Source of the DNA: Lysinibacillus piscis
GTDB taxonomy: Bacteria > Bacillota > Bacilli > Bacillales_A > Planococcaceae
Reading direction: 5' to 3'
DNA length: 64,000 nt
NCBI RefSeq assembly: GCF_026012395.1
Contig: NZ_BRZA01000002.1
Span: 1,177,373 to 1,241,372 of the forward strand
The translations under genes and the position numbers were made by a program. A model generated the notes under the pieces. It saw only the letters and a list, made by a program, of their open reading frames with translations. It ran no database searches and was not told the origin of the DNA. Below, piece after piece: positions 35,723-44,291 of this stretch; position 1 is the first letter of the stretch, and each line of letters opens with the position of its first letter.

Positions 35723-35781
35723 AAATAATCGCCATCTTCTGTGAGGTGCAACCAGCTCTTGTGATGGTCATCGTATTTTGT

Positions 35782-36645
35782 TTAATCCATTATCATTTTT
35801 ATATCTATTAGGGAAAGTCTATCAATTTGATTTACCTGTTCTTTAATTTTATTCAATAATATTTCTAAATTTGAATTTCTATTTGGACTTGGTAGGTTGA
35901 ATATTATATCAAACCCTATAGAAGTTGGTCTCCCTATAATTCTAGATATCATTGGTGATATATCATCTACTAACGCCATTACATATTGTATCATTTCTTC
36001 AGTGTTACCCTCTTTATATTCAAATTCCAATTGAATCGATTCGATTCCTTTCATTATTTTTTTGTTGTTACCTAAATTATTTAATGTTTGTCTTTCAATT
36101 TTATCTAATCGATTTAGTATTAACTCTGTAGCACTTTTATCAATACCTTGAATATTGTTTAATGCACTTTGTTCTTGAATTAATTGAATTAAAGGGTTCT
36201 CTACTTTTTCGTTGTTTAATGCAGCTTTCACAAAATTTGTTAAGTCCTCTTTTAACTGTACTGCGCCTAGCATATCATTTCTATAAAATATTGTACGCTG
36301 ATCTACTATGTCAAAAGGCAAGCTAGTCCCCTCTTCAGCTAGCATTATTACAGGTTTAGCAATCGCATGTCTTACTGCTAATTCATACATAACATTTGGA
36401 TTTAATCCTGTTAAATTTACTATATTTAAATCATCTTCAATAATTCTTGTTATAATCTGTCTATTAATTGAACCACTTTCGGATATTCTGTGAGCTACGT
36501 TTATATTTTTCGATTTGAACCCTAATTCATTTAATGTTGGAATTATTACAGCTTCAATCAAACCTTCAGTAGCTCTTCTAATCTCAGATTCAGTACTCCC
36601 TATAGGAGTAATTATAAAACATCGTTTTTCGTTACCTTCACTCAC
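35782..36645 (-). CDS. Nucleoside 2-deoxyribosyltransferase/TIR-like cargo protein
   Basis: 287 residues starting at a GTG 8 bases after AGGAGG. The N-terminal domain (about 7-140) has the pattern CFIITPIG, AHRISESGSINRQIITRI, LNIVNLTGLNPNVMYELAVRHA and LPFDIVDQR. This is the NDT/TIR-like fold with a conserved Glu in MYELAVRHA at the position used for N-glycosidic bond cleavage. The C-terminal 120 residues are helical and not recognised. Similar proteins occur in bacterial genomic islands and some TIR-like enzymes act in phage defence by NAD or nucleotide cleavage. Substrate and defensive role are inference. Confidence 0.65.
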   Translation of the reverse strand: MSEGNEKRCFIITPIGSTESEIRRATEGLIEAVIIPTLNELGFKSKNINVAHRISESGSINRQIITRIIEDDLNIVNLTGLNPNVMYELAVRHAIAKPVIMLAEEGTSLPFDIVDQRTIFYRNDMLGAVQLKEDLTNFVKAALNNEKVENPLIQLIQEQSALNNIQGIDKSATELILNRLDKIERQTLNNLGNNKKIMKGIESIQLEFEYKEGNTEEMIQYVMALVDDISPMISRIIGRPTSIGFDIIFNLPSPNRNSNLEILLNKIKEQVNQIDRLSLIDIKMIMD

Positions 36646-36720
36646 ATCTATTACCTCCTATCTATTTTTATAATAGAATAAATGTAAGAGTTTGTCATTA
36701 TAACAAATATGAAGGCAACA

Positions 36721-36749
36721 AAAAAGCCACAACTGGTTAGATGTGACTT
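36721..36749 (-). terminator. Terminator of the 118-residue cargo gene
   Basis: On the minus strand AGTCACATCT / AGTTGTGGCT with one mismatch, followed by TTTTTTGTTG. Confidence 0.75.
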
Positions 36750-36757
36750 AATTTTTA

Positions 36758-37114
36758 TTAATTTAATTCCTTTAACATATACTTCAAAGTTCCATTAGTA
36801 AATGTTATATCTTGTGAACTCTCCGAATCCCAAAACTTTTTATTATTCCAACGAATAAAACCGTATAGTTTAACATTCGTTAAGTCTATACTTTTAAGGA
36901 GAAATTTCATACTACCTTCAGACGATACAACAGCGTCTATTCTATGAGATAGGGTTAATAATGAAACTCTATCCTTAGCCTTTTCTAACTTGAACAATTC
37001 TTTATCAAAAGTAGTATTTGCATATTCATGGAAATACTCAGCTAAATAATCTAATACTTCCTGGTTGTTACTAAAATGGTTTAATAAGTCCATCTTTTCA
37101 TTTATCTGTCCCAT
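36758..37114 (-). CDS. Cargo protein, unknown
   Basis: About 118 residues. Start taken at the ATG at 37114; a TTG at 37126 is too close to TAGGAG. Begins MGQINEKMDLLNHFSNN; helical N-terminus, then beta-rich half (KLYGFIRWNNKKFWDSESS). No membrane segment and no recognised family. Has its own terminator like its neighbours. Confidence 0.5.
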   Translation of the reverse strand: MGQINEKMDLLNHFSNNQEVLDYLAEYFHEYANTTFDKELFKLEKAKDRVSLLTLSHRIDAVVSSEGSMKFLLKSIDLTNVKLYGFIRWNNKKFWDSESSQDITFTNGTLKYMLKELN

Positions 37115-37190
37115 ATGTTTTTTCAACTCCTATTAGATTTCACTTAATTATAATATAAAAAGGAATCAATTGTCATTTGTAATATAAAAA

Positions 37191-37213
37191 AAGACTACCG
37201 AATTAGTAGTCTC
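37191..37213 (-). terminator. Terminator after the late regulator
   Basis: On the minus strand AGACTAC / GTAGTCT, loop 7, followed by TTTTTTT. It lies 127 bases after the regulator stop; no gene is seen in between. Confidence 0.8.
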
Positions 37214-37339
37214 TGTATGGAGTAACCTTTTATGGAAAACCTAGAAATAGTCTCTCCGAAAACTATCACGTTATCATCATAATACGGATTTGCAATAAAA
37301 TTAATAGGAACAATATAGAGTGAATTTATACTAAATTAA

Positions 37340-37723
37340 TCATATGGTATTGAAAGTAAGTAACCTTTTTATTTGAGCGTGTTTAGCATAGATGTACTGA
37401 GCGCTATAACCTAAATCTGCTGCAACTTGTTCTAATGTCTTGTCCTCAATATATTTTCCATAAATAATTTTCTGTTCAATACCTTTAAATTTTAGAATCA
37501 AATTTTTCAAATCGTGCAAATCGTTCATCTTATGAGCTAGTTCATATTCGATGACTTCTATACGTTCTTCTAGCTTAGCTCCTTCGCTATCGGCCGTTAA
37601 TTTATATTTAGCTAAATCACCATGCACCCATCGTTTCAATTCATTTTTAGAGCGAAGTAAATTATGCTCAAGGTATGTGATTTCATCTTCTAATCGCTGG
37701 TAATCTTGTAACCATTCATACAT
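37340..37723 (-). CDS. Sigma-like late transcription regulator (RinA/ArpU/DUF1492 type)
   Basis: 127 residues. N-terminal two-thirds form helical, coiled-coil-like segments (EDEITYLEHNLLRSKNELKRW). The C-terminus (about 85-125) is a sigma region 4-like helix-turn-helix: IEQKIIYGKYIEDKTLEQVAAD and LGYSAQYIYAKHAQIKR. Proteins of this design upstream of the small terminase activate the late operon in Gram-positive phages. It precedes the late genes on the same strand, with cargo between. Confidence 0.8.
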   Translation of the reverse strand: MYEWLQDYQRLEDEITYLEHNLLRSKNELKRWVHGDLAKYKLTADSEGAKLEERIEVIEYELAHKMNDLHDLKNLILKFKGIEQKIIYGKYIEDKTLEQVAADLGYSAQYIYAKHAQIKRLLTFNTI

Positions 37724-37784
37724 TTACAACACCTACCTTGTTGTTTATTCTTTCATTCTCCTCTTGTATCTATTAATATAATCT

Positions 37785-38396
37785 TCATTTCTGAGATTCT
37801 TCAAGGTGATGGTCCTTTTCCAATTTTGCTAACTCTTTCTTCCCTTTATTTTTCAACAGGGTATACCTTTTTTCCATTTTTTTATATTTAGCTTCCAAAG
37901 TTGAATACCTTTTTTGTAATTTCTTTAATTCATCTTTATGTTTTTGTTGCGTATGTTCGACATCATTTAAATCCTTAAAGCCGAAAAGCATGGCAGTGAC
38001 AATTACACCAATACAATAACCATAATCTGTTAAAGCAGTTAAACTATCAGTGAATATATCTCCCCTAATAATTGCAGCAATAAAGTAGGATATCAAGAAG
38101 AATAAAAGGGTTGGGATTGCGTTCCTTATGAGTTTTAATACAGTCCATGTAAATTTTTTATTTCTTTTTGATAATTCACCTGCTTTGTAAACTAAGAATG
38201 CAGGGAAAGTAAAAATTATAAAGTTAGATATTAAATATAGTAAAGAGGAGATTATTATCCAAAAACTACTCCTTTCAGATAATATTCCTAATATTTGTGG
38301 GAATTTATCATCACTCAATGCCCCTACAAGCATAACAATACTAGCAATTATTGCCCAACCAATTCCAAATTTAAAATAATTCAGTTCCTTTTTCAT
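37785..38396 (-). CDS. Membrane protein with C-terminal coiled coil
   Basis: About 203 residues. Start taken as the ATG at 38396 (GGGG 11 bases upstream); an alternative is 38417. Four hydrophobic segments (about 8-28, 45-68, 82-105, 115-135) and then a basic coiled coil of 65 residues (QQKHKDELKKLQKRYSTLEAK). No family recognised. Expressed between the early genes and the late regulator. Possibly a membrane-linked exclusion protein; unproven. Confidence 0.55.
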   Translation of the reverse strand: MKKELNYFKFGIGWAIIASIVMLVGALSDDKFPQILGILSERSSFWIIISSLLYLISNFIIFTFPAFLVYKAGELSKRNKKFTWTVLKLIRNAIPTLLFFLISYFIAAIIRGDIFTDSLTALTDYGYCIGVIVTAMLFGFKDLNDVEHTQQKHKDELKKLQKRYSTLEAKYKKMEKRYTLLKNKGKKELAKLEKDHHLEESQK

Positions 38397-38577
38397 ATAT
38401 AGTCTAACCCCAATCATAAAAATATAGTATTTTATGATTATAAAGTTAGTTTTTATTTATTGGAATATAATTCAATAAATTCATTTTCCCCTTCTTTCAA
38501 CATTTTCATTATGTGCATGCAGCAGCTCCCACCTTTTTACATAGTAGATGCCCCGGACTTCCCCAGGGCGATTTATA

Positions 38578-39033
38578 TTAATCTAGTAAATCATCTTCAT
38601 CATCAATTTCCTCTTCTGGTTCCTCAACATCATCCATACTCATCTGATCAGATGGTACAGAAGCTGTTCCGTCTCCATTGACTGTATAACCAATACCCTC
38701 ATGTCCATCATTAAAATCTTCAATGCTCATTTGACTTGGTTCAAGCGATAGCTTTACGTTGGAACCTGCCTTCGGATAAAGTCGAATAATCTTGTCCTCA
38801 CTATCTCCTTTCGCCTCAAATTTCAGAGCAGCCTTTTTGCTATCACGCTGAATCGACTTGAATTCTGCTGATAGTTTCACATCTCCAATTTCAAGAATTG
38901 CAACACCGCCAGCCATACCAATCAACTCTGATTTATGTGGTATTTCATCACCTAATACATGGAACTCAAGGATTTCCTTTTTATCATCCTTTTGAATTTT
39001 CTTAAACAAGACATCTAATTGAATTGCAGTCAT
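38578..39033 (-). CDS. Early phage protein with acidic tail
   Basis: 151 residues: beta-rich N-terminal half (IQLDVLFKKIQKDDKKEIL, VAILEIGDVKLSAEFKS) and a strongly acidic C-terminus (EEPEEEIDDEDDLLD). The acidic C-terminal tail is reminiscent of single-strand DNA-binding or DNA-mimic proteins, and the phage has no obvious SSB, but I see no OB-fold signature I can defend. Function unknown. Confidence 0.55.
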   Translation of the reverse strand: MTAIQLDVLFKKIQKDDKKEILEFHVLGDEIPHKSELIGMAGGVAILEIGDVKLSAEFKSIQRDSKKAALKFEAKGDSEDKIIRLYPKAGSNVKLSLEPSQMSIEDFNDGHEGIGYTVNGDGTASVPSDQMSMDDVEEPEEEIDDEDDLLD

Positions 39034-39155
39034 ATTTAGTTCCTCTTTTCTCTTTTGATTTTTACGCCCTAGCGTTCGATTTAAGACATTTTGATTTCAT
39101 GCCTTATAAATTTACATAAAACTATTTAAAACGCCATACGGATGAATCTGACATG

Positions 39156-39734
39156 TCAAAACAACGTATTGTGAGTTAATCGTTTGTTGTCGATACCTAA
39201 TATCGTGGCAACCACTTCGGCTTGATACGTTGGGCAGCCAATAAAATCAGGTTTGTCATACTGATAAATCAATCTAGCAATCTGCGCTAATATATAGGCA
39301 TCGACAATATTGTCACTTTTATGTGAAAATCCATAATGGTCTTGCACTGCTGCCATCACAGCTTTTTTCTTTTGCGGACCAGTAAGGCGCTTTTTGTTAC
39401 CAACTTCGCCTGTCCAACCTGTAGCACCGACAAATTTTTTAACAGCATTCGGCGCTACCTCATAATATTTAAAACCTCTTCTTACAAGTGCCATACGTAT
39501 CCCCCAACCAATACCTCCAAGCTGGATGCCCTGTTGTGTGGCAAAACCAAAGCCCTCAATGGCGATTTGGTCACCTTTACGCATATAGTTCATCGATTCA
39601 TCAATGAGCGTAATCATACGCCTGGGGTCTTTGTCACCAACACCTGTGAGCTCTTTCGCTTTTAAGACTTGTCCATGTTCATCCACTGCGACAAAGCCCG
39701 TTTTTGTTGATGGGTCAATACCGATAAATCTCAT
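39156..39734 (-). CDS. RuvC-like Holliday junction resolvase
   Basis: 192 residues with the RuvC/RNase H fold acidic residues: Asp in MRFIGIDPSTKTGF (residue 7), Glu in IAIEGFGFATQ (about 60), and Asp pair in SDNIVDAYILAQ (about 141-145). It resolves branched DNA before packaging. Its ATG overlaps the stop of the ASCH gene (ATGA). Confidence 0.88.
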   Translation of the reverse strand: MRFIGIDPSTKTGFVAVDEHGQVLKAKELTGVGDKDPRRMITLIDESMNYMRKGDQIAIEGFGFATQQGIQLGGIGWGIRMALVRRGFKYYEVAPNAVKKFVGATGWTGEVGNKKRLTGPQKKKAVMAAVQDHYGFSHKSDNIVDAYILAQIARLIYQYDKPDFIGCPTYQAEVVATILGIDNKRLTHNTLF

Positions 39735-40168
39735 GATATGGCCTCCTTATCCCACTCCCACAGACTAAGTTTTCCCTTTGCTGTGATTGGTTCAGGTAAA
39801 ACCTCTAAATTGGTAAACTCCCATGCATAACGACCTTCTGTGTAATCTCCGAACTCATACTCTAATCCTTGAATCATTGGACCACTTGTACATACTACAC
39901 TTCCTACGCTTAACCCTACTTTGTGACAATCTACCAAATTAACCGTAGCTATTACTATTCCAGTAGGTAACTGTTTCCACGATGTAATTCCATACTCTGC
40001 TAAAACGCCTTTTATCCAACTGTCCTCACATGCTTCTTTATCCACTGTTTTACCTGCATGGATTGCTAATGCTCCTCTATGCTTTGTTTGCCAGCTACGT
40101 GTCTCGAATTTCTTCTCGCCCAAAGCAATGAGTGTAGCCCACGGCTGTTTGATTGTGATGGCTTTCAT
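39731..40168 (-). CDS. ASCH domain protein
   Basis: 145 residues from the ATG at 40168 (AAAGGAG 6 bases upstream). ASCH fold: KAITIKQPWATLIALGEKKFETRSW at the start (RNA-base binding cleft), RGALAIHAGK, and TGIVIATVNLVDCHKVG. ASCH proteins bind or modify RNA or nucleotides; some cleave acetylcytidine or act as ribonucleases. Common in phage early regions with unknown role. Confidence 0.85.
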   Translation of the reverse strand: MKAITIKQPWATLIALGEKKFETRSWQTKHRGALAIHAGKTVDKEACEDSWIKGVLAEYGITSWKQLPTGIVIATVNLVDCHKVGLSVGSVVCTSGPMIQGLEYEFGDYTEGRYAWEFTNLEVLPEPITAKGKLSLWEWDKEAIS

Positions 40169-40189
40169 GACATGCTCCTTTCTTTGCAA

Positions 40190-40291
40190 CTAATTTAATG
40201 TATATAAAATTCCGCAGATGATTAAAAAAGTGTGTAATATCCACACGACACGCGGGAGTTTGATTTCTTTTTGCTCCAATAAATATTTCAT
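40190..40291 (-). CDS. Small single-span membrane protein
   Basis: 33 residues read from codons: MKYLLEQKEIKLPRVVW, then a hydrophobic helix ILHTFLIICGILYTLN. GGGGGATAAGGA precedes the ATG. Too short for family assignment, but start, ribosome site and placement in the early operon are good. Confidence 0.5.
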   Translation of the reverse strand: MKYLLEQKEIKLPRVVWILHTFLIICGILYTLN

Positions 40292-40483
40292 TCCTTATCC
40301 CCCTTCCTTTTGGCAAATTGCTTATTAAATTTAATCGTATATTCTATTAAAATTCATTATTTCATCCCAACTAGATAAAGGTTTTTCTCGCACATTTTTT
40401 CGTAGATTCCCTTTACGGGAATCCTCAAAGATAAATTATACTTTCCTCCATATTTTTCACCCTTCCTTTGGTCACACTATGCA

Positions 40484-40726
40484 CTAATCAACATCGTGTG
40501 ATGATATTCCTGCGTTCCCAACAGTTGTCCATACAGCGTCTGGATAAACATCTAACCAGTCACTTAAACCGATGATTTTATTCTCAACTGCCAACCCTCT
40601 TACTCCTGCCTTGTTTTTGGCTTGGACAACTATTGCCATTTCTCCAGTTTCCTCGTCCTTCAATACGTCATGTAATTGTATGAGTTTACCTGTCGAATCG
40701 TATCTAGGTTCAACTAATCTAGCCAT
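40484..40726 (-). CDS. Early phage protein, unknown
   Basis: 80 residues from the ATG at 40726, with AGAGGGGGAAAG upstream; the frame extends further but without a site. Contains HDVLKDEETGEMAIVVQA and LSDWLDVYPDA, soluble and acidic. Downstream 190 bases up to the next gene hold a GATTCCC/GGGAATC hairpin (40405-40423) without T-run. Confidence 0.55.
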   Translation of the reverse strand: MARLVEPRYDSTGKLIQLHDVLKDEETGEMAIVVQAKNKAGVRGLAVENKIIGLSDWLDVYPDAVWTTVGNAGISSHDVD

Positions 40727-40802
40727 GTTGCTTTCCCCCTCTCTGCATAATTGACATAATGCGGACATGTCCTTATTCTTGTCCGCATTATGGTCATTGT
40801 GC

Positions 40803-40940
40803 TTAATCCCAGTCTCCCAGTTCTTCCGCCAATTCCTCGTAATATTTCAGTTCGCAATCATCTTTACAAAAGCGATCGCTCTCCTCGGCAGAAGAATCTT
40901 CAATTTCATATTCTTTATTGTATTGTGCACAAGTGCTCAT
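40803..40940 (-). CDS. Small acidic Cys-containing protein
   Basis: 45 residues read from codons: begins MSTCAQYNKEYEIEDSSAEE, has CKDDCELKYY and ends EELGDWD. Three Cys residues could bind metal. Its ATG overlaps the end of the preceding gene (stop at 40937) and AGGTGAAAG supports the start. Confidence 0.6.
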   Translation of the reverse strand: MSTCAQYNKEYEIEDSSAEESDRFCKDDCELKYYEELAEELGDWD

Positions 40941-41104
40941 TCTTTCACCTCATTTTGCTTCGCTATATTAAATTTAAATTGCATACTATTAATATCTTTT
41001 TCACATACTCGTAATCGAATCCATTCGCCATTAACGAATGTTTCAATGACAATTTCATTCGATTCGTAGTCCATCATAAATGACCAATGTTTAACGGTTG
41101 GCAT
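40937..41104 (-). CDS. Small early protein, unknown
   Basis: About 55 residues. Begins MPTVKHWSFMMDYESNEI; ends NIAKQNEVKE. An alternative start 12 bases upstream (41116) lies right behind GGGAG. Beta-rich, no family recognised. Lies between the helicase gene and the Cys protein in one transcription unit. Confidence 0.5.
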   Translation of the reverse strand: MPTVKHWSFMMDYESNEIVIETFVNGEWIRLRVCEKDINSMQFKFNIAKQNEVKE

Positions 41105-41138
41105 GGTTTCTTTCATCTCCCTACATATAATGGTTCTA

Positions 41139-42419
41139 TTACCTATTAAGCTCCACAAATTTCTGCTTCCAGCCCATGAATAGTAGCTTGAATTCGTTCA
41201 TCCCGACATCTCGGCCTTTCGCAAAAAACTGTTGAACAACTTTCCCTTGAGGCATTTTGTCAGCTGGATCATGCCAAAGGAATTCCACCACATCTGCATC
41301 TTGTTCAATGGATGATGACTCTTTTAAGTGAGAGAGCTGTGGCTTTTTCACGTTGTCACTTTCACGTGTCATTTGCGATAACATCATAAAACAGCAATTC
41401 ATCTCTCTGGCTATTTGCTTTGCTGTAGTCGTTACATTGCCGATAGCTTGCGCCCTGGTTTCATTCTTGCGTTGTGAAATCTTCATAATTTGCAAGTAGT
41501 CCACTGCAATCATGGCAATTTGTCCGTAACGTTTTTTAAATCGCCTTGCTGTTGCCCTTACTTCTTCGATAGTGACGCCTGATGAGTCTTGTACAAAGAT
41601 TGGTAGCTTTTCTAATTCTTTATAGGCATGCTCAATGACACCCAACTCTTCAGGATTTAGGTCCTTATTTTTAATACGGCCATAGGCAATGCCAGTTATG
41701 TTTGAAATCATACGGTCAAACAATTGGTTTTCATCCATTTCTTGTGAAAAAATAAGTGCTGGTCCATGCTTAGCAATGCCCATTACTCGTTGTAAAAGCA
41801 TCGCTGTTTTACCTACAGATGGACGTCCAGCACTTACAAATAGCCAACCTCTCCAAAGTCCATGCGCCCATTTGTCGTATTGAGTAAAACCTGTAGGGAT
41901 GTGCTCAGCACGTTTTAACAGATGATTAAAGTAACTTTGGCGTGATTCTTGCAGGCTTTTCATTTTTCCACCATCTTCTGGTCTTACTTCAGATGCAAGC
42001 TTTTCGATTGCTGCAAAATACTCGTCATCCGTCTCAAAATCTTCATACGCGAGATTCATAATTTTTTGTCCTATATCTGTACCGCGCCGTCTAAGGGCTT
42101 TAGAACGTACAATTTTGGCATAATGTGCAATATTAGCTGCTGTAGGAACAGCATTAGCAAGCTCTAGTAAATACGTAACTTCCATTTCATCCATTTTGTT
42201 ATGCTTCATGTACATATCCATGACGGTTGCAATGTCTACAGGTTGATTTCTATCATCCAACCATTTCATCACTCGATAGATTTGTTGATGACGTGGACTA
42301 ACAAAATCCCTATCCTCTAAAAAGACAATTTCATCTATTGCACTTGGTTCAAGAAATACTGCACCTAGTACCGATATTTCAGCTTCAAGTTCGTAGTTAG
42401 TTGCTCCAATCAAAGTCAT
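41139..42419 (-). CDS. Replicative DNA helicase (DnaB family)
   Basis: 426 residues. N-terminal DnaB domain (about 5-110: EAEISVLGAVFLEPSAID), RecA-like helicase core with Walker A SAGRPSVGKTAML (about 200), Walker B IAMIAVDYLQIM (about 305) and the HLKESSSIEQDADVV motif. It unwinds the phage fork. It overlaps the initiator gene by 23 bases, so the initiator is its probable loader partner. No separate phage primase was seen. Confidence 0.92.
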   Translation of the reverse strand: MTLIGATNYELEAEISVLGAVFLEPSAIDEIVFLEDRDFVSPRHQQIYRVMKWLDDRNQPVDIATVMDMYMKHNKMDEMEVTYLLELANAVPTAANIAHYAKIVRSKALRRRGTDIGQKIMNLAYEDFETDDEYFAAIEKLASEVRPEDGGKMKSLQESRQSYFNHLLKRAEHIPTGFTQYDKWAHGLWRGWLFVSAGRPSVGKTAMLLQRVMGIAKHGPALIFSQEMDENQLFDRMISNITGIAYGRIKNKDLNPEELGVIEHAYKELEKLPIFVQDSSGVTIEEVRATARRFKKRYGQIAMIAVDYLQIMKISQRKNETRAQAIGNVTTTAKQIAREMNCCFMMLSQMTRESDNVKKPQLSHLKESSSIEQDADVVEFLWHDPADKMPQGKVVQQFFAKGRDVGMNEFKLLFMGWKQKFVELNR

Positions 42420-43281
42420 CTGGATTGTTCCCTCCCTGTACCCATTGTTGGAAGGCTATTTCTTTATCCCTTGGGTCATATTGCAATTTTTGTTTAGGCT
42501 GAACAGGCTTTTTATCAGCATTCATTTTGATAGCGAGTTCCGTAAATTTTTCACGAAGCTTTTTAGCTGACAATACATTCGTGCGCCAAAATGAATCTTG
42601 TGTTACCCAATCCATTACCTGTTTTGCTAGATGCTTGTCTACTCCGTCAAGCTCAATTAACTTACGCATATCATCAGCCCATGTTTGCAGATTTGATTTT
42701 TTTATCAAATGGGATACGCCTGCTTCATTAGCAACAACTTCCACCTTGTCATAAAAATATTTAGCCATTTTGAAATAGGTGTTGTCCTCGTCATATTTTT
42801 TTTGACGAGTATTATTTATATCTTTTATATCTTTTATATCTTCTTTGTTCCCCTCATATTTGAGGGTTCTCTCTGTCATATTTGAGGGTTCTCTATCCAT
42901 ATTTGAGGGTTCACTCCTTTCAGTTCCCTCATATTTGAGGGTTCTCTTTTTCTTGATTTCGTTTTTGTAAAATTTCTTAGATTTCTTCACCTTAAATATG
43001 TTTCCATAAGGAGTCCTTTTCGTAATGACATATCCGTGTTTTCTTAAAATCGATATATTACGTTCAACTTTAGCTAGGCTGTAACCAAGTGATTCTGCTA
43101 TTTCTATGTTTTTAATCGGCTGACCACCAAGGACGATACCGATAGTTTCACCATCCTCTGTTACCTCTTTTGTGGTCTTTGCAATCAACCATAGAAACTC
43201 CCACACGGCAGGTCCTATTTTTTCAACATGCTCTTTAGTTAAAATTCCAGTGAACACAGGAAAATAAAAACTATCGGACAT
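42397..43281 (-). CDS. Replication initiator with winged helix and embedded origin
   Basis: 294 residues from the ATG at 43281 (AAGGCGGTGA upstream). N-terminal winged helix (about 1-100: IGPAVWEFLWLIAKTTKE, IAESLGYSLAKVERNISIL), a repetitive middle whose DNA forms iterons (RTLKYEG and EPSNM repeated) with an AT-rich KDIKDIND-type segment, then a C-terminal domain (about 170-290: VDKHLAKQVMDWVTQDSFW) that fits helicase recruitment. This is the plan of lambda O-type and DnaD-like phage initiators. Adjacent helicase gene supports it. Confidence 0.85.
   Translation of the reverse strand: MSDSFYFPVFTGILTKEHVEKIGPAVWEFLWLIAKTTKEVTEDGETIGIVLGGQPIKNIEIAESLGYSLAKVERNISILRKHGYVITKRTPYGNIFKVKKSKKFYKNEIKKKRTLKYEGTERSEPSNMDREPSNMTERTLKYEGNKEDIKDIKDINNTRQKKYDEDNTYFKMAKYFYDKVEVVANEAGVSHLIKKSNLQTWADDMRKLIELDGVDKHLAKQVMDWVTQDSFWRTNVLSAKKLREKFTELAIKMNADKKPVQPKQKLQYDPRDKEIAFQQWVQGGNNPDDFDWSN
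42810..42947. repeat. Putative phage replication origin: four iterons and AT-rich repeat
   Basis: Four copies of CATATTTGAGGGTTC(T/A)CT start at 42855, 42877, 42898 and 42930, spaced 22, 21 and 32 bp, near whole helical turns. Copies 1 and 4 are within the perfect dyad CCCTCA-TATT-TGAGGG. On one side lies an AT-rich tract with three tandem TATATCTTT units (about 42817-42844), suited as the melting element. All of it is inside the initiator gene. Confidence 0.8.
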
Positions 43282-43314
43282 CGTTCTCACCGCCTTACTG
43301 GTCCTCACATGCCC

Positions 43315-43539
43315 CTATTTCAATTGACTTTTGATATATCTAGTTAATTCATCTGCAAACTCTTCGATGTCCTGACGTTCATCTTTATCAACCAAAGGTT
43401 TATCTAACCAATCACCGATAAGGTCTGCAACAACTGCCGTAATTTTTTGTAGTTTCATTGTTTCAATTTGATTTTTCAACTCGGCATTTTCATTTCGCAA
43501 TGCTACTGTTTCTAAAAATAAAGAATATGGATGCATCAA
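43315..43539 (-). CDS. Small early protein, unknown
   Basis: 74 residues, with a leucine-zipper-like start (LFLETVALRNENAELKNQIETM) and an acidic middle. Its ATG overlaps the stop of the MBL nuclease gene (ATGA), so translation is coupled. Not recognised. Confidence 0.55.
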   Translation of the reverse strand: MMHPYSLFLETVALRNENAELKNQIETMKLQKITAVVADLIGDWLDKPLVDKDERQDIEEFADELTRYIKSQLK

Positions 43540-44291
43540 ATAACCTCCAGTTCGTAATGTGTGCTTGCATGATAGCCTTTTTTCAAAAGCTCCCGTTTGA
43601 CCGTCATTTCTGCCAACATGGGCAGATTATTTTTATCGCTTAGATGTGTCAGATAAATCTTTTCTCCGTTGCCTTGGACCAGCTCAGCAAGTGCCAACGC
43701 TGTTTGCTGATTGGACAAATGCCCTACGTGACTTATAATTCGAGCTTTGACACTGTTAGGATAATCGGAAGCTTCAACCATTCTTGGCTCATGATTGGCT
43801 TCGATGATATAAATATTGCTGTTTTGCATAGCACTAATCATGCTACTGTCTACTAACCCCGTATCTAGGCAAATAGAAACTTTGCAATTAATCGACTGCA
43901 CAAAATATCCTTTAGGCTCATACGCATCATGGTGGACATCAAATGGCGTTATTTTAACTGACGAGGTAGACACTCCATGATTGAAAAAATGTCCATCTTC
44001 GCTAGTTTCGTGAATCAAATCTTCATCGACACCTGTGATACTTTTCCACTCTCCGCGTGAGGCATAGACAGGAATTTTATATTTATTTGCCAATGGCAGC
44101 CCTTTAATATGGTCACTGTGCGCATGTGTCACAAAGATGGCTATGACATTCGTCGGCACTATTCCGACTTCCAGTAGTCGTTTTTCAATCTTGGTTTTAG
44201 CGATGCCTGCATCGATTAAAATAGTCGAATTGTTCGCTGTTAGGGCAATACAGTTTCCACTAGAGCCACTTGCTAAGATGTCAACTTTCAT
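43536..44291 (-). CDS. MBL-fold metallohydrolase, WalJ/YycJ-like nuclease
   Basis: 251 residues of the metallo-beta-lactamase fold: KVDILASGSSGNCIAL start (WalJ signature), metal motif THAHSDHIKG (about 54-63), IEANHEPRM (His ligand) and ISHVGHLSNQQTA (about 190). WalJ/YycJ-type proteins are DNA exonucleases. Placed in the same operon as RecT and an SbcC-like ATPase, it is a candidate exonuclease of the phage recombination system. Confidence 0.82.
   Translation of the reverse strand: MKVDILASGSSGNCIALTANNSTILIDAGIAKTKIEKRLLEVGIVPTNVIAIFVTHAHSDHIKGLPLANKYKIPVYASRGEWKSITGVDEDLIHETSEDGHFFNHGVSTSSVKITPFDVHHDAYEPKGYFVQSINCKVSICLDTGLVDSSMISAMQNSNIYIIEANHEPRMVEASDYPNSVKARIISHVGHLSNQQTALALAELVQGNGEKIYLTHLSDKNNLPMLAEMTVKRELLKKGYHASTHYELEVI

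Noticed and set aside
38540..38575. GC-rich hairpin at the end of the early operon as a terminator
   Set aside because: GCCC/GGGC stem has no T-run on the minus strand and pairing is imperfect; not called.
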